Notes: generated by a model from the letters alone, not told the origin. Shown: positions 15,798 through 24,879, counted from the stretch's first letter. The stretch: 64,000 nt of DNA from Cupriavidus taiwanensis (GCF_900250115.1 NZ_LT984804.1:2681301-2745300), one strand, 5' to 3'. A program made the numbers and translations.

Positions 15798-18236
15798 TTA
15801 CTGCGGCACCAGCTCCACCCTTTCCCGGCTCGCCTTCTCCACCGCCTTGCGCGTATAGACCAGCGGGAAATATTCCCCCTTGGCCCACAGCGGCGCGAGG
15901 TCGCGGTAATGCGGGCTGGCGGGATTGCCCGACTGCCCCGGCGTGTTGATCACGCGCGAGGCATCCCAGTTGCCGACGTCCAGCACCATGCGGAACGACG
16001 CGCCCGCGGTCAGGCGGAAATCCGTATTGCGGTAGCTGGTGTTCATCGGCGTGAAGGCCGAGCCGCCGATCGGGCCGGCGTTGACATTGAACTGCTGGCG
16101 TTCGGCGTCGCTCAGGATCGGGTCCATCGGATGCGTGAACACGGCGGTGTGGAGCTTGCCCCATTGCCAGGCGCGCGGGTCCGGGCCGAGCTTGCCCTCC
16201 ACCTCGGCCAGCGCGGCCTTCAGCGACTCGAGCATCACCGCGTCGCGCCGCGCCGCCGGCATCCATGGATCGGGCTGCTCCAGCACCGCGACTACGCGCG
16301 CGGCATCGCCGGCGCCGACCAGGCGTGCGGCTTCAGGCGGCAGCGCGGCAAGCACCACGGCCTGGCGCAGGTGTTTGCTGAACCAGACCTCGAACAGCGC
16401 CGCAGCGGCGCTGTCGGCGCGTTCGTTGCCGTTCCAGCCGCGCAGCAGCTCGAGGCCGCGCGCCAGCTGCGGGTCATCGCTGCGCACGTCCTGCAGCAGC
16501 GCGACCACGCGCTGCGCCGGCAGCGACACGGTGTCGTTCTGCCACGCCATCGAATCCTGCACCGAGCTGCGCGGATTGGCGCCGACCACGGCCTTCAGGC
16601 GGCGCGCGCGCGAGCTGTCGCTCCATTCGTAGCCCACGCCCAGCTTCGCGGCCGGGTGCTCGGGCGGGATGTTGTTCTCGTTGGCGGTGACGATATAGCC
16701 CGGCGCCGGGTTGTAGGCCCACGGCAGTTCGTCCATGTTGCGGTAGCCGGCCCATTCATGGCGGCCGTCGCCGGCCACCGGCGTCAGGCCGTCCCAGTTG
16801 GGACGCTTGACGGTCAGCCCGCCCGGGATCCAGCCGATATTGCCGCCGGTGTCGGCATAGACCTGGTTCTCGCCGGGCGCGCCCCAGCGGTTCATGGCGG
16901 CGCGGAACTGGTCCCAGTTGCGCGCGCGCATGTAGTCCATCGAACCGAAGTACGGCGCCATGCCGTAGTCCAGCCATGCGGCCCGCAGCGCCCACGCCTG
17001 TCCGGACCCCGACACCAGCACCGGACCGTGGCGGGTGAAGTCGAGCGTGACCTTGCGCGGCGCGGGCTCGCCCTTGACCGCGATCTCTTCGGTGATGGTC
17101 TCGATCGGCTCCCAGCGGCCCTTGTACTTGTACTCGCGCGGGTTGGCCGGGTTCAGCTCGTAGCCGTACAGGTCTTCCTGGTCCATGTAGAAGCGCGTCA
17201 GGCCAAAGGCGATGGTGCCGTTGTGCCCGATCGAGATGCCCGGCAGGAACGGCTCGCCCGCGCCGATCACCGACATCCCCGGCGCATTCAGGTGGCTGAG
17301 GTAGCGCAGGCTGGGCGCGCCGTGCGAGCGGTGCGGGTCGTTGGCCAGGATCGGCCGGCCGGTGGTGGTGCGCTTGCCGCCGATGACCCAGTTGTTCGAC
17401 CCCAGGCTGCGGCCGGTATCGCTGTTGGCATCGACCACGGCGTAGAGCTGGTCGAGCGGGATGCCGGCGGCCTGCGCGCCGCTCCAGGCTTCCTTGGGAA
17501 AGCGCGCGGCGGCGGTGGCCAGTTCGTAGGCGCGGCGCAGTTCGGCCGCGGGCACGGTGCAGGGATCGATGCCGGGATTGAGCTTCGGTTCGATCTGCGG
17601 GTCGAGTTCGCGCCGCAGCCAGTCGGCGCGCGCGGCATGGGCGCTGGCCTCGCAGTAGAGGCGGGCGCGATCGATCTCGCCGGTGAAGTTCAGCGTCAGG
17701 CCGTGGTGGCGAATGCGCACGATGTCTTCGGCCTGCCAGCGCGCCGGCCTGTAGTTGAGCTTGCGGAACTCGGGCGGCAGCAGCTCGGGCTTCTGCTCGG
17801 TCAGCGCGACGTAGGCGTTCACGCCGGCAACGAAGGCCTCGGCCACGCGCTTGGCGTCGCTGCCATAGGCCAGCCATTCGCGGTACATGTCGCCACGGAA
17901 CAGCACCGCACGCGCCATGCGGTCGCCCTCGGCATAGGCCGGGCCGAAGTCTTTGGCCATCTCGCCGAGGCCGCGCTTGCGCCACAGGTCGATCTGCCAC
18001 AGGCGGTCGCGCGCGGCCATGAAGCCCTGCGCATAGAAGGCGTCGTAGAGCGTGCCGGCATAGATATGCGGCACGCCCCAGCGGTCGACCAGCACGCTGG
18101 CGGGTTTTTCCAGGCCGGGAACGGCAAAGGTGTTGTGGCGCGCAGGCGCTTCGGCCATGGCGGCCGGAATGGCGGCAGGCACGGCGGTGGCGAGCAGGGC
18201 CAGCGCAGCGGCCAGGCGGCGGGGGGTGCGTAACAT
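15798..18236 (-). CDS. Penicillin acylase family (Ntn) hydrolase
   Basis: An 812-residue periplasmic amidase precursor. Residues 1-28 are a signal peptide (AAMAEA). The alpha-chain begins with DRWGVPHIYA and AQGFMAARDRLWQIDLWRKRGLG. The spacer ends before Ser280 in GSNNW, the expected N-terminal nucleophile of the beta-chain after self-cleavage, and ILANDPH follows. Family members hydrolyse penicillins, acyl-homoserine lactones (PvdQ/QuiP) or other amides; a quorum-quenching or siderophore-maturation role is possible and cannot be decided from sequence. It stands alone, with its start 135 bp from the end of the iron-reductase operon on the same strand. The ATG at 18236 begins a proper signal peptide. 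Confidence 0.9.
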   Translation of the reverse strand: MLRTPRRLAAALALLATAVPAAIPAAMAEAPARHNTFAVPGLEKPASVLVDRWGVPHIYAGTLYDAFYAQGFMAARDRLWQIDLWRKRGLGEMAKDFGPAYAEGDRMARAVLFRGDMYREWLAYGSDAKRVAEAFVAGVNAYVALTEQKPELLPPEFRKLNYRPARWQAEDIVRIRHHGLTLNFTGEIDRARLYCEASAHAARADWLRRELDPQIEPKLNPGIDPCTVPAAELRRAYELATAAARFPKEAWSGAQAAGIPLDQLYAVVDANSDTGRSLGSNNWVIGGKRTTTGRPILANDPHRSHGAPSLRYLSHLNAPGMSVIGAGEPFLPGISIGHNGTIAFGLTRFYMDQEDLYGYELNPANPREYKYKGRWEPIETITEEIAVKGEPAPRKVTLDFTRHGPVLVSGSGQAWALRAAWLDYGMAPYFGSMDYMRARNWDQFRAAMNRWGAPGENQVYADTGGNIGWIPGGLTVKRPNWDGLTPVAGDGRHEWAGYRNMDELPWAYNPAPGYIVTANENNIPPEHPAAKLGVGYEWSDSSRARRLKAVVGANPRSSVQDSMAWQNDTVSLPAQRVVALLQDVRSDDPQLARGLELLRGWNGNERADSAAAALFEVWFSKHLRQAVVLAALPPEAARLVGAGDAARVVAVLEQPDPWMPAARRDAVMLESLKAALAEVEGKLGPDPRAWQWGKLHTAVFTHPMDPILSDAERQQFNVNAGPIGGSAFTPMNTSYRNTDFRLTAGASFRMVLDVGNWDASRVINTPGQSGNPASPHYRDLAPLWAKGEYFPLVYTRKAVEKASRERVELVPQ

Positions 18237-18371
18237 CAGGTCTCCTCGTGTTGTGATGGCTGCAGATGTCTTGCAGTTCACACCGAAGATAGTGCATGGC
18301 CGGCCGGGGCGCGAGCACCGCGGCCGATCTCCGCACGCCGCGTGGCGTGCCGGCGCCGGCGGCCGGGCTGC

Positions 18372-19970
18372 TCAGTAGACGTCGCGCCGGTAGCGGCCAT
18401 CGTCGGCCATGCGGCGCAGGGCATCCTCGCCCAGGATGCCGGCCAGCGCGTCATGGACGCCGCCGGCCATGCCCTGCAGGCTGCCGCAGACATAGATCGC
18501 CGCGCCGTCGGCCACCCATTGCCGCACGCCATCCGCCTGCAGCCGCAGCGCGTCCTGCACGTAGCGCGGCGCGCCGCCGTCGCGCGACCAGGCGTGGTCC
18601 ACGCGCGCCAGCGTACCGTCGGCGCGCCAGCCGGCGAGTTCCTCGGCAAAGAAGGCGTCATGCTGCGCCGAGCGCTCGCCGAACAGCAGCCAGTTGCGCC
18701 GCCGTCCGGCCGCGGCGCGCGCCTTGAGCTGGGCCCGCAGCCCGGCCAGCCCGGTGCCGTTGCCGACCAGGATCAGCGGCCGCTCGTCCGCCGGCGGATG
18801 GAAGCTGCGATTGACACGGATGCGCAACGCGATGCCGCTGCCCGCGGCGGCGTGCTCGGTCAGCCAGCCGGAGGCCAGGCCGAGGCGGCCATCCTCGTGG
18901 CGGGCCTGGCGCACCAGCAGCTCGAGCTGGCCGTCGCCCGGCAGCGAGGCGATCGAATACTCGCGGTGCGGCAGCGGCGCCAGCGCATCCACCAGCTGCT
19001 GCGGCGCGACGCCCTGGATCGCGGCAAGGTGCGGTGCAGGCAGCGCCATGCGCGTGGCCATGGCCGCGGCCAGGGTGGTGTCGACGCCATCGCAGCGCAC
19101 GGGGGTGGCCCCCTCCAGGCCAAGCTGCGCCAGCAAGCGCTCGACCTCGGCCGGCGCGTGGCAGGGGCCGACTTCGGCAATGTCGCCGGCCTGCCAGTCC
19201 GGCGCCGTGCCGTCCGGTGGCAGCAGCACCAGGTGGAAAGCCGGCGCGCCCTGGCTGCCGGGGTTCAGGTGGTGGCGCCGCGCCAGCCGCCAGCGCTCAT
19301 AGCGCGGGCGTTCCCAGTCGGCGATCTCGGCGCCGCCGCTCAGCGCCGACAGGTGGTTCTGCCAGTGGCGCAGCGCGCCGGCGTCGCCGTTGTCGACTTC
19401 GATCAGGTCGAACAGCGGCTGCGCGCGCTGGCGCTGCAGCCAGCCCTCCAGCGCATGGCCGAAGGCGCAGAAGCGCGCGTAGCTGCTGTCGCCGAGCGCG
19501 AGGATGCCGTAGCGCAGCCGGTGCAGGCCATCGGCGCCAGCCAGCAGGCGGCGGGCAAAGCCCGAGGCGCTGTCCGGGGCGTCGCCCTCGCCGGTGGTGC
19601 TGACCACGAACAACGCCTGGCGGCACGCCCGCAGGCGCCGGCCATCGACCTCGGCCAGCGACAGCATTTGCACCGGCATGCCCGCGCCCTGCAGCGCGGT
19701 GGCGGTCTGCAGCGCCAGCTGTTCGGCAAACCCGGTCTGGCTGGCATAGACCACCAGGGTCGCGCCGTCGCCGGTGCCGGCCAGCGCCGCCACCCTGGCG
19801 CGCCGCTGGCGGTGATGGGCCACCACCGCGCCGCAGAACCCCGCGTACGCGGCGGCCACCCCGGCGGCCATGGCCAGGCGCGATGGCCCGAGCACGGACA
19901 ACGCAATGCCGCCGGCCAAGGCAAGCCAGCCAGCGCCGGCGATGGCGGACGACATAGTGCTGCCGCTCAT
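18372..19970 (-). CDS. Membrane-anchored flavodoxin/FNR reductase (sulfite reductase flavoprotein-like)
   Basis: A 532-residue diflavin reductase. Two N-terminal helices (about 10-30 and 32-52) anchor it in the inner membrane. A flavodoxin domain (70-210; VVYASQTGFAEQLA, VVSTTGEGDAPDSA) binds FMN. The FAD-binding part has REYSIASLPGDG and the NADPH part has LVGNGTGLAGLRA; the end RRDVY has the terminal aromatic typical of the FNR fold. It should carry electrons from NADPH to the membrane partner. It is the last gene of the PepSY-DUF2271-DUF4198-ApbE operon and overlaps apbE by four bases. There is no sulfite reductase hemoprotein nearby, so the role is taken to be ferric reduction, not sulfur assimilation. 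Confidence 0.88.
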   Translation of the reverse strand: MSGSTMSSAIAGAGWLALAGGIALSVLGPSRLAMAAGVAAAYAGFCGAVVAHHRQRRARVAALAGTGDGATLVVYASQTGFAEQLALQTATALQGAGMPVQMLSLAEVDGRRLRACRQALFVVSTTGEGDAPDSASGFARRLLAGADGLHRLRYGILALGDSSYARFCAFGHALEGWLQRQRAQPLFDLIEVDNGDAGALRHWQNHLSALSGGAEIADWERPRYERWRLARRHHLNPGSQGAPAFHLVLLPPDGTAPDWQAGDIAEVGPCHAPAEVERLLAQLGLEGATPVRCDGVDTTLAAAMATRMALPAPHLAAIQGVAPQQLVDALAPLPHREYSIASLPGDGQLELLVRQARHEDGRLGLASGWLTEHAAAGSGIALRIRVNRSFHPPADERPLILVGNGTGLAGLRAQLKARAAAGRRRNWLLFGERSAQHDAFFAEELAGWRADGTLARVDHAWSRDGGAPRYVQDALRLQADGVRQWVADGAAIYVCGSLQGMAGGVHDALAGILGEDALRRMADDGRYRRDVY

Positions 19971-20974
19971 GCCAGCATCGCGGCAAAGGCCGGCGAATGG
20001 TGTTCGAGAAAGCCGTCCGCGGTGCGCACCAGGAAGCGCGCGGCAATGCCGTGGCGGTGCGCGTGCGCCATGCCGGCGTCGGGGCCCAGCACGGTCAGCG
20101 CGGTGGACAGCGCATCGGCCAGCATGCACTGCGGGTGGATTACCGTGACCGAGGCCAGTGCGTGGCTGGCCGGATAGCCGGTGCGCGGATCGATGGTATG
20201 GGCATAGCGGCGGCCTTGGCTGTCGAAGTAGCGACGGTAGTCGCCGGAGGTGGCCACCGACAGCCCGTGCAGCGCCACCAGCGTTTGCTGCGCGTCATCG
20301 CTGCCCGGCCCCGGCGGCGCTTCCAGCGCGACCCACCACGGCATGCCATCGGGCTTGACGCCATGGCCGCGCAGTTCGCCGCCGATCTCGGTGAGGTGAT
20401 GCTCCAGCCCCTGTTCGCACAGGCAGTGCGCCACCGCGTCGACGGCGAAGCCCTTGGCGATGGCGCAAAAGTCCAGCGCCACGCCGCCCGGCTGCCAAGC
20501 GCGCCCGCGCGCGGCATCGATGTCGATGCGGGCCCAGCCGCAACGCGCGCGCGCGGCCTGTACGTCGTCTGGCGATGGCGGTGCGCGGCGCGCGCGGGCC
20601 GGGCCGAAGCCCCACAGGTCGACCAGCGGCCCCGCGCTCGGGTCGTAGGCGCCCCCGCTGTCGCGCGCCACCTGCAGCGCGGCTTGCAGCACCGCGAAGC
20701 AGTCTGCCGGCAGCGCCTGCCAGCTGCCCGGCGGCGCGCGGTTGAAGCGGCTCAGGTCCGAATCCGCTTCCCAGTTGCTCATCTGCGCGATCACGCGCTC
20801 GAGCACGGCGCGGATGCCCGCGCCGATGGCACCGGCATCCGCGCCCGGCGGCAGCAGCGCCGCGACCGACCAGCTCGTGCCCATGGCAGGCCCGCCCCAG
20901 CGCTGCAGGCGCGCCCCGGCGGGCGGCGGCTCGGGCGGCGCGCGCAGCGCAACGGGTACCAGGACGCGGTTCAC
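19967..20974 (-). CDS. apbE: FAD:protein FMN transferase (ApbE)
   Basis: About 335 residues of the ApbE family, which attaches FMN covalently to Thr/Ser of target proteins. Landmarks are AMGTSWSV, the AKGFAVDAV segment, GGELRGHG, HTIDPRTGYP and a C-terminal ADALSTALTVLG with the metal-binding Asp and Thr. No ATG fits: a GTG at 20974, 14 bases after the DUF4198 stop, is the best start, and neither a lipobox nor a signal peptide can be seen. That is odd, since most ApbE proteins act in the periplasm. The likely target is the DUF2271 protein two genes upstream (motif DGISGAT). Confidence 0.87.
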   Translation of the reverse strand: MNRVLVPVALRAPPEPPPAGARLQRWGGPAMGTSWSVAALLPPGADAGAIGAGIRAVLERVIAQMSNWEADSDLSRFNRAPPGSWQALPADCFAVLQAALQVARDSGGAYDPSAGPLVDLWGFGPARARRAPPSPDDVQAARARCGWARIDIDAARGRAWQPGGVALDFCAIAKGFAVDAVAHCLCEQGLEHHLTEIGGELRGHGVKPDGMPWWVALEAPPGPGSDDAQQTLVALHGLSVATSGDYRRYFDSQGRRYAHTIDPRTGYPASHALASVTVIHPQCMLADALSTALTVLGPDAGMAHAHRHGIAARFLVRTADGFLEHHSPAFAAMLA

Positions 20975-20988
20975 GCCATGCAACCCGC

Positions 20989-21828
20989 TTATTGCGGCAG
21001 CACTTCCACCGTCACCGCATAGACGGCGCGGCGGGACTTGGCCTGCTTGAAGGTGGTCTTGTCGTCCTTCACTTCGGCTTCCATCCAGTACATGCCCGCG
21101 GCCGGCCACTTGACGCTGAACTTGCCGTCGGCGTCGGTGGTGGCGCTGAACTCCTGCAGCTGGTCGCGGTAGCGGATGCCGCCCGGCACCACCGCCACCT
21201 TGAGGTTGCTGGCGGGCTTGCCGTCGAGCAGCAGGCGGAAGCTGGCGGTATCGCCGGCGACCAGGTCGTTCGGGTGCGTGATCGGCGCCAGCTCCAGGCC
21301 GCGGCCGACGGTGCGCAGGCCCTTGTCGCTGGGCTTGCCGGCGGTGACGAAGGATTCGATGCGGCCCTCGGCCTGCGTGACCTGCAGGTCCTGCGCGTTG
21401 GCCGGGACTTCCTTCGCGAAGTTCTCGGCGCTGCCGCGCCAGCGCCTGGGCTGGCCGTCGACCTTGTAGCTGGCGAACAGGCCGTTGTTGACCACCGCCA
21501 CGCGATACGTGCCGGGCTGGGTCAGGTGCAGGTCGAAGGTGCTGCGGTACTTGCCGGTGGTCGCGTTCTCGGCCTTGACCGCGCTGCCGTCGGGGGCGGT
21601 CACCTGCAGGTTGTCGAGCCGCATCGGCACATGCTCGAAGTAGAACAGGTCGTTCGAGACCGCGGCGTCGACGGTCACCCACGGATCGCTGCCGGACAGC
21701 ACCGTGGCCGACGGCAGCAGCCACTGGCGGTGCGCGTGCGCGGCCAGCGGCGCGAGCGCGGCCAGGGCCAGCACGGCGGCGCGCACCGCCATGCGCGAAG
21801 AGGCGGCGCAGATCAGGGAAGGTTTCAT
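20989..21828 (-). CDS. DUF4198 periplasmic protein
   Basis: A 279-residue DUF4198 protein. A signal peptide ends at AAHA (about residue 32), followed by the typical HRQWLLPSATVLSGSDPWVTVDAAVSNDLFYFEH opening. The rest is two Ig-like or beta-sandwich units: one with GTYRVAVVNNGLFASYKVDG, and a later one with SFRLLLDGKPASNLKVAVVPGG and DGKFSVKWPAAGMYWMEAEV. The family is linked to metal uptake and is related in layout to NikM/CbiK-type periplasmic domains. Here it sits between DUF2271 and apbE, 18 and 14 bases away, so it may hold metal or chelate near the flavin protein. Its precise role is unknown. Confidence 0.88.
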   Translation of the reverse strand: MKPSLICAASSRMAVRAAVLALAALAPLAAHAHRQWLLPSATVLSGSDPWVTVDAAVSNDLFYFEHVPMRLDNLQVTAPDGSAVKAENATTGKYRSTFDLHLTQPGTYRVAVVNNGLFASYKVDGQPRRWRGSAENFAKEVPANAQDLQVTQAEGRIESFVTAGKPSDKGLRTVGRGLELAPITHPNDLVAGDTASFRLLLDGKPASNLKVAVVPGGIRYRDQLQEFSATTDADGKFSVKWPAAGMYWMEAEVKDDKTTFKQAKSRRAVYAVTVEVLPQ

Positions 21829-21846
21829 GGTCGGGCTCCGGGAAGG

Positions 21847-22371
21847 TTAAGGCTTCAGGTCGACGGTGACGCCGCCGAGTTCGTGTTCGCCCCTGGCGCG
21901 GGCGCTCTGTGCCGATTGCGGCGGCCACGTGAACGGCACGCGCAGCAGTTCGCGCCCGCCCACTTCGCGCGCGGCTTCCACCACCAGCTGGTAGTTGCCC
22001 GCGGGCAGCTTGCCCAGCGGCGCCTTGCCGTCGCTGAAGCTGACGCTGTGCTCGCCCGGCGCCCGCGTGGCGCCGGAGATGCCGTCGGCCGGCATGTGCA
22101 GGTCGCGGCCGGCCTTGCGCCACCACTGGCGCATGTCCTTGAGCCACTTGGTGCCCTCGCCGTCCTTGAGCTTGCCGTCGTACCAGACCGCCAGGGTCTG
22201 CACCGGGCTCTGGTCGGCGCGCTCGACCCACATCGCCACGTAGGGCCGGTGGTATTCGGCCACGCTCAGGCGCGGGATATCGACCTTGACGTTCAGGTCC
22301 GCGGCCAGCGCGGGACTGGCCAGCGGCACGGCGGCCATGCCGGTCAGGGAGACGGAGAGCAGTCGGCGCAT
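21847..22371 (-). CDS. DUF2271 periplasmic flavoprotein
   Basis: A 174-residue DUF2271 protein with a signal peptide (residues 1-23, SPALAAD) and a single beta-rich domain. DGISGAT at 96-102 is the consensus for ApbE-dependent flavinylation (D-x-x-S/T-G-A-T), and the FMN is expected on Thr102. WVERADQSPVQTLAVWYDG is typical of the family. As the soluble flavin carrier of the operon it can accept electrons from the PepSY membrane protein and pass them to periplasmic ferric substrates. Flavinylation is inferred from the motif and the presence of apbE in the same operon. Confidence 0.88.
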   Translation of the reverse strand: MRRLLSVSLTGMAAVPLASPALAADLNVKVDIPRLSVAEYHRPYVAMWVERADQSPVQTLAVWYDGKLKDGEGTKWLKDMRQWWRKAGRDLHMPADGISGATRAPGEHSVSFSDGKAPLGKLPAGNYQLVVEAAREVGGRELLRVPFTWPPQSAQSARARGEHELGGVTVDLKP

Positions 22372-22427
22372 ATCGGGGAAACCTTGTCAGTGAGATGCAG
22401 GAAGAAGATCGGCTCGGTAACGTTCGA

Positions 22428-23084
22428 TCAGTGGATAAACAGGAGCGCCAGCAGCACCGGCACCACCAGCCCCAGCCCCACCAGCGGCCAGGTCGCGACG
22501 CGCCCGCCCGCGTGCAGCTTGAGCAGCAACAGGCCGGTCACGCAGAACACCAGGCACGCCAGCGCGAACGCATCCAGGAACAGGCTCCAGGCCGCGCCGG
22601 TGTGGCGGCCCTTGTGCAGGTCGTTCAGGTACGAGACGGCACCGCGCGAGGTGTTCTCGTACTGCGCCTCGCCGCTGTCGAGCGCGATGCTGACCCAGGC
22701 GTCGCCGCCCGGGCGCGGCAGCGCCAGGTAGATTTCGTCGGCGGACCATTCCGCCTCGCGCCCGCTGGCGTCGATAGCCAGCGCCTGCGCCAGCCAGTCG
22801 GCCAGCACCGCCGGCACCGGCGCCCTGGTCTCGCCCGCCTGCGCCGCGCCGGTCGGGGCCGCCGCCCGGACCTCGTCGAGCACGCGCGTGGGCAGGGTGG
22901 CGTGCCGGGTCTGCACGGCGGGCCTGGCCTCGATCTGGCCGGCGTGGTTCAGGGTGAAGCCGGTGACCGCGAACAACAGCATGCCGACCAGGCAGATCGC
23001 GGAACTGATCCAGTGCCACTGATGGAGATGCTTGAGCCAGAAGGCACGGAGCTGCTGGCCGGCGGCCGGCTGGGTGTCGGTCAT
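22428..23084 (-). CDS. PepSY-associated transmembrane protein
   Basis: A 218-residue PepSY_TM-like inner-membrane protein with an N-terminal helix (27-46), a periplasmic PepSY-type domain (50-150) and two C-terminal helices (166-190 and 199-217). Histidines lie at the membrane edges: H19, H21 and H24 in LKHLHQWHW, H157 and H161 in DLHKGRHTG, and H191. Paired histidines in this family bind heme or mediate transmembrane electron transfer. It is the first gene of the iron-reductase operon, about 137 bp downstream of a Fur-like box. I used the ATG at 23084 (MTDTQPAAG) because helix spacing is normal from there. Confidence 0.87.
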   Translation of the reverse strand: MTDTQPAAGQQLRAFWLKHLHQWHWISSAICLVGMLLFAVTGFTLNHAGQIEARPAVQTRHATLPTRVLDEVRAAAPTGAAQAGETRAPVPAVLADWLAQALAIDASGREAEWSADEIYLALPRPGGDAWVSIALDSGEAQYENTSRGAVSYLNDLHKGRHTGAAWSLFLDAFALACLVFCVTGLLLLKLHAGGRVATWPLVGLGLVVPVLLALLFIH

Positions 23085-23220
23085 TGCGGTGAGTCGGCGG
23101 GCGCAATCTGGTCTGTGCACGCCGGTCTTCCTGATACGGGTAGCTGGAAGCGCCCCCCTGGAATGCTCACATGGCGTCAGGATGTGCCATGGCCGGCACA
23201 AGGAGGCGCGAAAGAGAGAA

Positions 23221-23235
23221 GGATAATCGTTCGCA
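23221..23235 (-). promoter_or_regulatory. Fur-like box upstream of the PepSY operon
   Basis: On the bottom strand TGCGAACGATTATCC matches 11 of 15 positions of the 7-1-7 Fur consensus. The surrounding 19-mer (AATGCGAACGATTATCCTT) shares 14 of 19 positions with the box at 417-435, including the identical half AATGCGAA. It lies about 137 bp before the first operon ATG. Confidence 0.65.
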
Positions 23236-23313
23236 TTTGAAAGCGCAAACGATCGGCGGGCGGGGCGGATTACAGCGCATTACAACGTCAAGCCATGCGC
23301 GCGCCAACCCGCC

Positions 23314-24537
23314 TCAGAGCAACGCCGCCACCGCCCAGCCGGCCACGCCGCTGGCCACCACCACCAGCCATGGCGGCAGCTTCCAGCGCATCAGCGCCAC
23401 CAGCGCGAGCGCCACCAGCACGATGTCCAACGGTCCCTGCACCGCGCTGGTCCACACCGGATGCCACAGCGCCGCCAGCAGCAGACCGACCACGCCGGCG
23501 TTGATGCCGGCCAGCGCGGCCTGGGCGCGCTGGTTGCGGCGCAGGCTTTCCCAGAACGGCAGCGCGCCCAGCACCAGCAGCGCGCCGGGCAGGAAGATGG
23601 CCAGCGTGCACAGCAGCCCGCCGGCAAGGCCGGTGGGCGGCTTCTGCATGGCAGCGCCGAGGAACGCGGCGAAGGAAAACAGCGGACCGGGCATGGCCTG
23701 CGCCGCGCCGTAGCCGGCCAGGAAGGCTTCCTTGCCGACCCAGCCGGGCCCGACCACGGCCGCGTCCAGCAGCGGCAGCACCACGTGACCGCCGCCGAAC
23801 ACCAGCGCGCCGGCGCGGAAAAAGGCATCGAACACGCGCACCGCCGGATCGGCGGCCCACTGCGCCAGCAGCGGCAGGCCGGCCAGCAACGCGGCAAACA
23901 GCGCCAGCGCCAGCACGCCGCCGCGATGCGTCACCGGCAGGCGCAGCGGTTCATGCGCGCCGGCCAGCGCCGGCCGCAACAGGACCATGCCGGCGACCGC
24001 GGCGGCGGCCATCAGGGCCACCTGCGCCCACGGCCCCGGCCACGCCAGCACGGTTCCGGCGGCCACCAGCATGATGGCAATGCGCACCGGGCCGACGCAC
24101 AGCGTCCGCGCCATGCCCCACACCGCCTGCGCCACCACCGCTACCGCCACCAGCTTCAGCCCGTGCAGCGCGCCCGGCACCGCGGCCATGCCGTAACGGG
24201 TCACCCCCAGCGCGAACACGATCATGGCCAGCGCCGATGGCAGCGTAAAGCCCAGCCATGCCGCCAGTGCGCCGCCATGGCCGGCGCGCGCCAGCCCCAG
24301 CGCAATGCCGGTCTGGCTGCTGGCCGGTCCGGGCAGGCACTGGCACAGTGCCACCACGTCGGCATAGGCCGCCTCGCTGAGCCAGCCGCGCCGGCGCACC
24401 AGTTCCTCGCGGAAGTAGGCCAGGTGGGCCACCGGGCCGCCGAACGAGGTCAGGCCCAGCCGCAGGAAGATCAGGAACACGGCCAGCGGCCCGTCGGGGC
24501 CGCGGGTGTCGTCGGAAGGGCTGGGCAAGGTGGCCAT
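23314..24537 (-). CDS. chrA: Chromate transporter ChrA (two-domain)
   Basis: A 407-residue inner-membrane protein with the two CHR domains of long-form ChrA. Domain 1 has [28 protein letters not shown] and [17 protein letters not shown]; domain 2 (about 220-405) has the repeat [11 protein letters not shown] and [16 protein letters not shown]. ChrA proteins export chromate, using the proton gradient. The ATG at 24537 ([10 protein letters not shown]) gives the normal start; an upstream open frame has no hydrophobic or conserved residues. No chrB or other chromate genes are next to it, so expression and role may differ from plasmid-borne chrBA operons. Sulfate or other oxyanion transport is an alternative. 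Confidence 0.9.
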   Translation of the reverse strand: MATLPSPSDDTRGPDGPLAVFLIFLRLGLTSFGGPVAHLAYFREELVRRRGWLSEAAYADVVALCQCLPGPASSQTGIALGLARAGHGGALAAWLGFTLPSALAMIVFALGVTRYGMAAVPGALHGLKLVAVAVVAQAVWGMARTLCVGPVRIAIMLVAAGTVLAWPGPWAQVALMAAAAVAGMVLLRPALAGAHEPLRLPVTHRGGVLALALFAALLAGLPLLAQWAADPAVRVFDAFFRAGALVFGGGHVVLPLLDAAVVGPGWVGKEAFLAGYGAAQAMPGPLFSFAAFLGAAMQKPPTGLAGGLLCTLAIFLPGALLVLGALPFWESLRRNQRAQAALAGINAGVVGLLLAALWHPVWTSAVQGPLDIVLVALALVALMRWKLPPWLVVVASGVAGWAVAALL

Positions 24538-24879
24538 GGGGCGGACAAGCAGCGGAGGCGGAGGACAGCGCAGATTCTGACCGATTTTGCCCGCCGAGGT
24601 GGCAGCAAAGCGCAGGCCGCAGCACGTCCGGACGCTGAACGGCCATCCGATGCGACGCATAAGCCACACGAATGTACGGAAGCATTTGCAGCCGGACAAC
24701 CACACGGGCAGTGTGGCGAAGCTACCTCAATCAAGTTACCTCCGTCTTGCGCCGTTATGCCGCAGACGCATGTCGGCCCTTGTCCCCCAGCAGGCGGCCA
24801 CGCGCCCACCGGCGCGGCACGGCAATGCGCATCACCGATGAAAAGCGTAAAGCGCGAAGAAGATGGAGGAGTGGAAGCG
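24538..24879. other. Divergent intergenic region, chrA and chemoreceptor
   Basis: 342 bp between divergent genes. I see a TACCTC direct repeat (near 24723 and 24739) but no clear -35/-10 pair, hairpin or coding potential. The promoters of both genes must be here. Confidence 0.5.

Noticed and set aside
15753..18233. Frame of over 800 codons opposite the acylase gene
   Set aside because: The complementary strand encodes a clear penicillin acylase with signal peptide and catalytic Ser; this frame has no recognisable motif.
18372..19970. Sulfite reductase flavoprotein in sulfur assimilation
   Set aside because: No cysI or other sulfur genes nearby; N-terminal helices and operon context fit an iron/flavin electron chain better.
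19967..22231. A fused minus frame from ApbE into DUF2271
   Set aside because: Only the ApbE part is conserved; the upstream part lies over DUF4198 and DUF2271 in another frame.
23461..24879. Extended N-terminus of the chemoreceptor frame
   Set aside because: The region is antisense to chrA and Gln/Arg/His-rich; a GGAGGA SD and TM1 place the true start at 24880.
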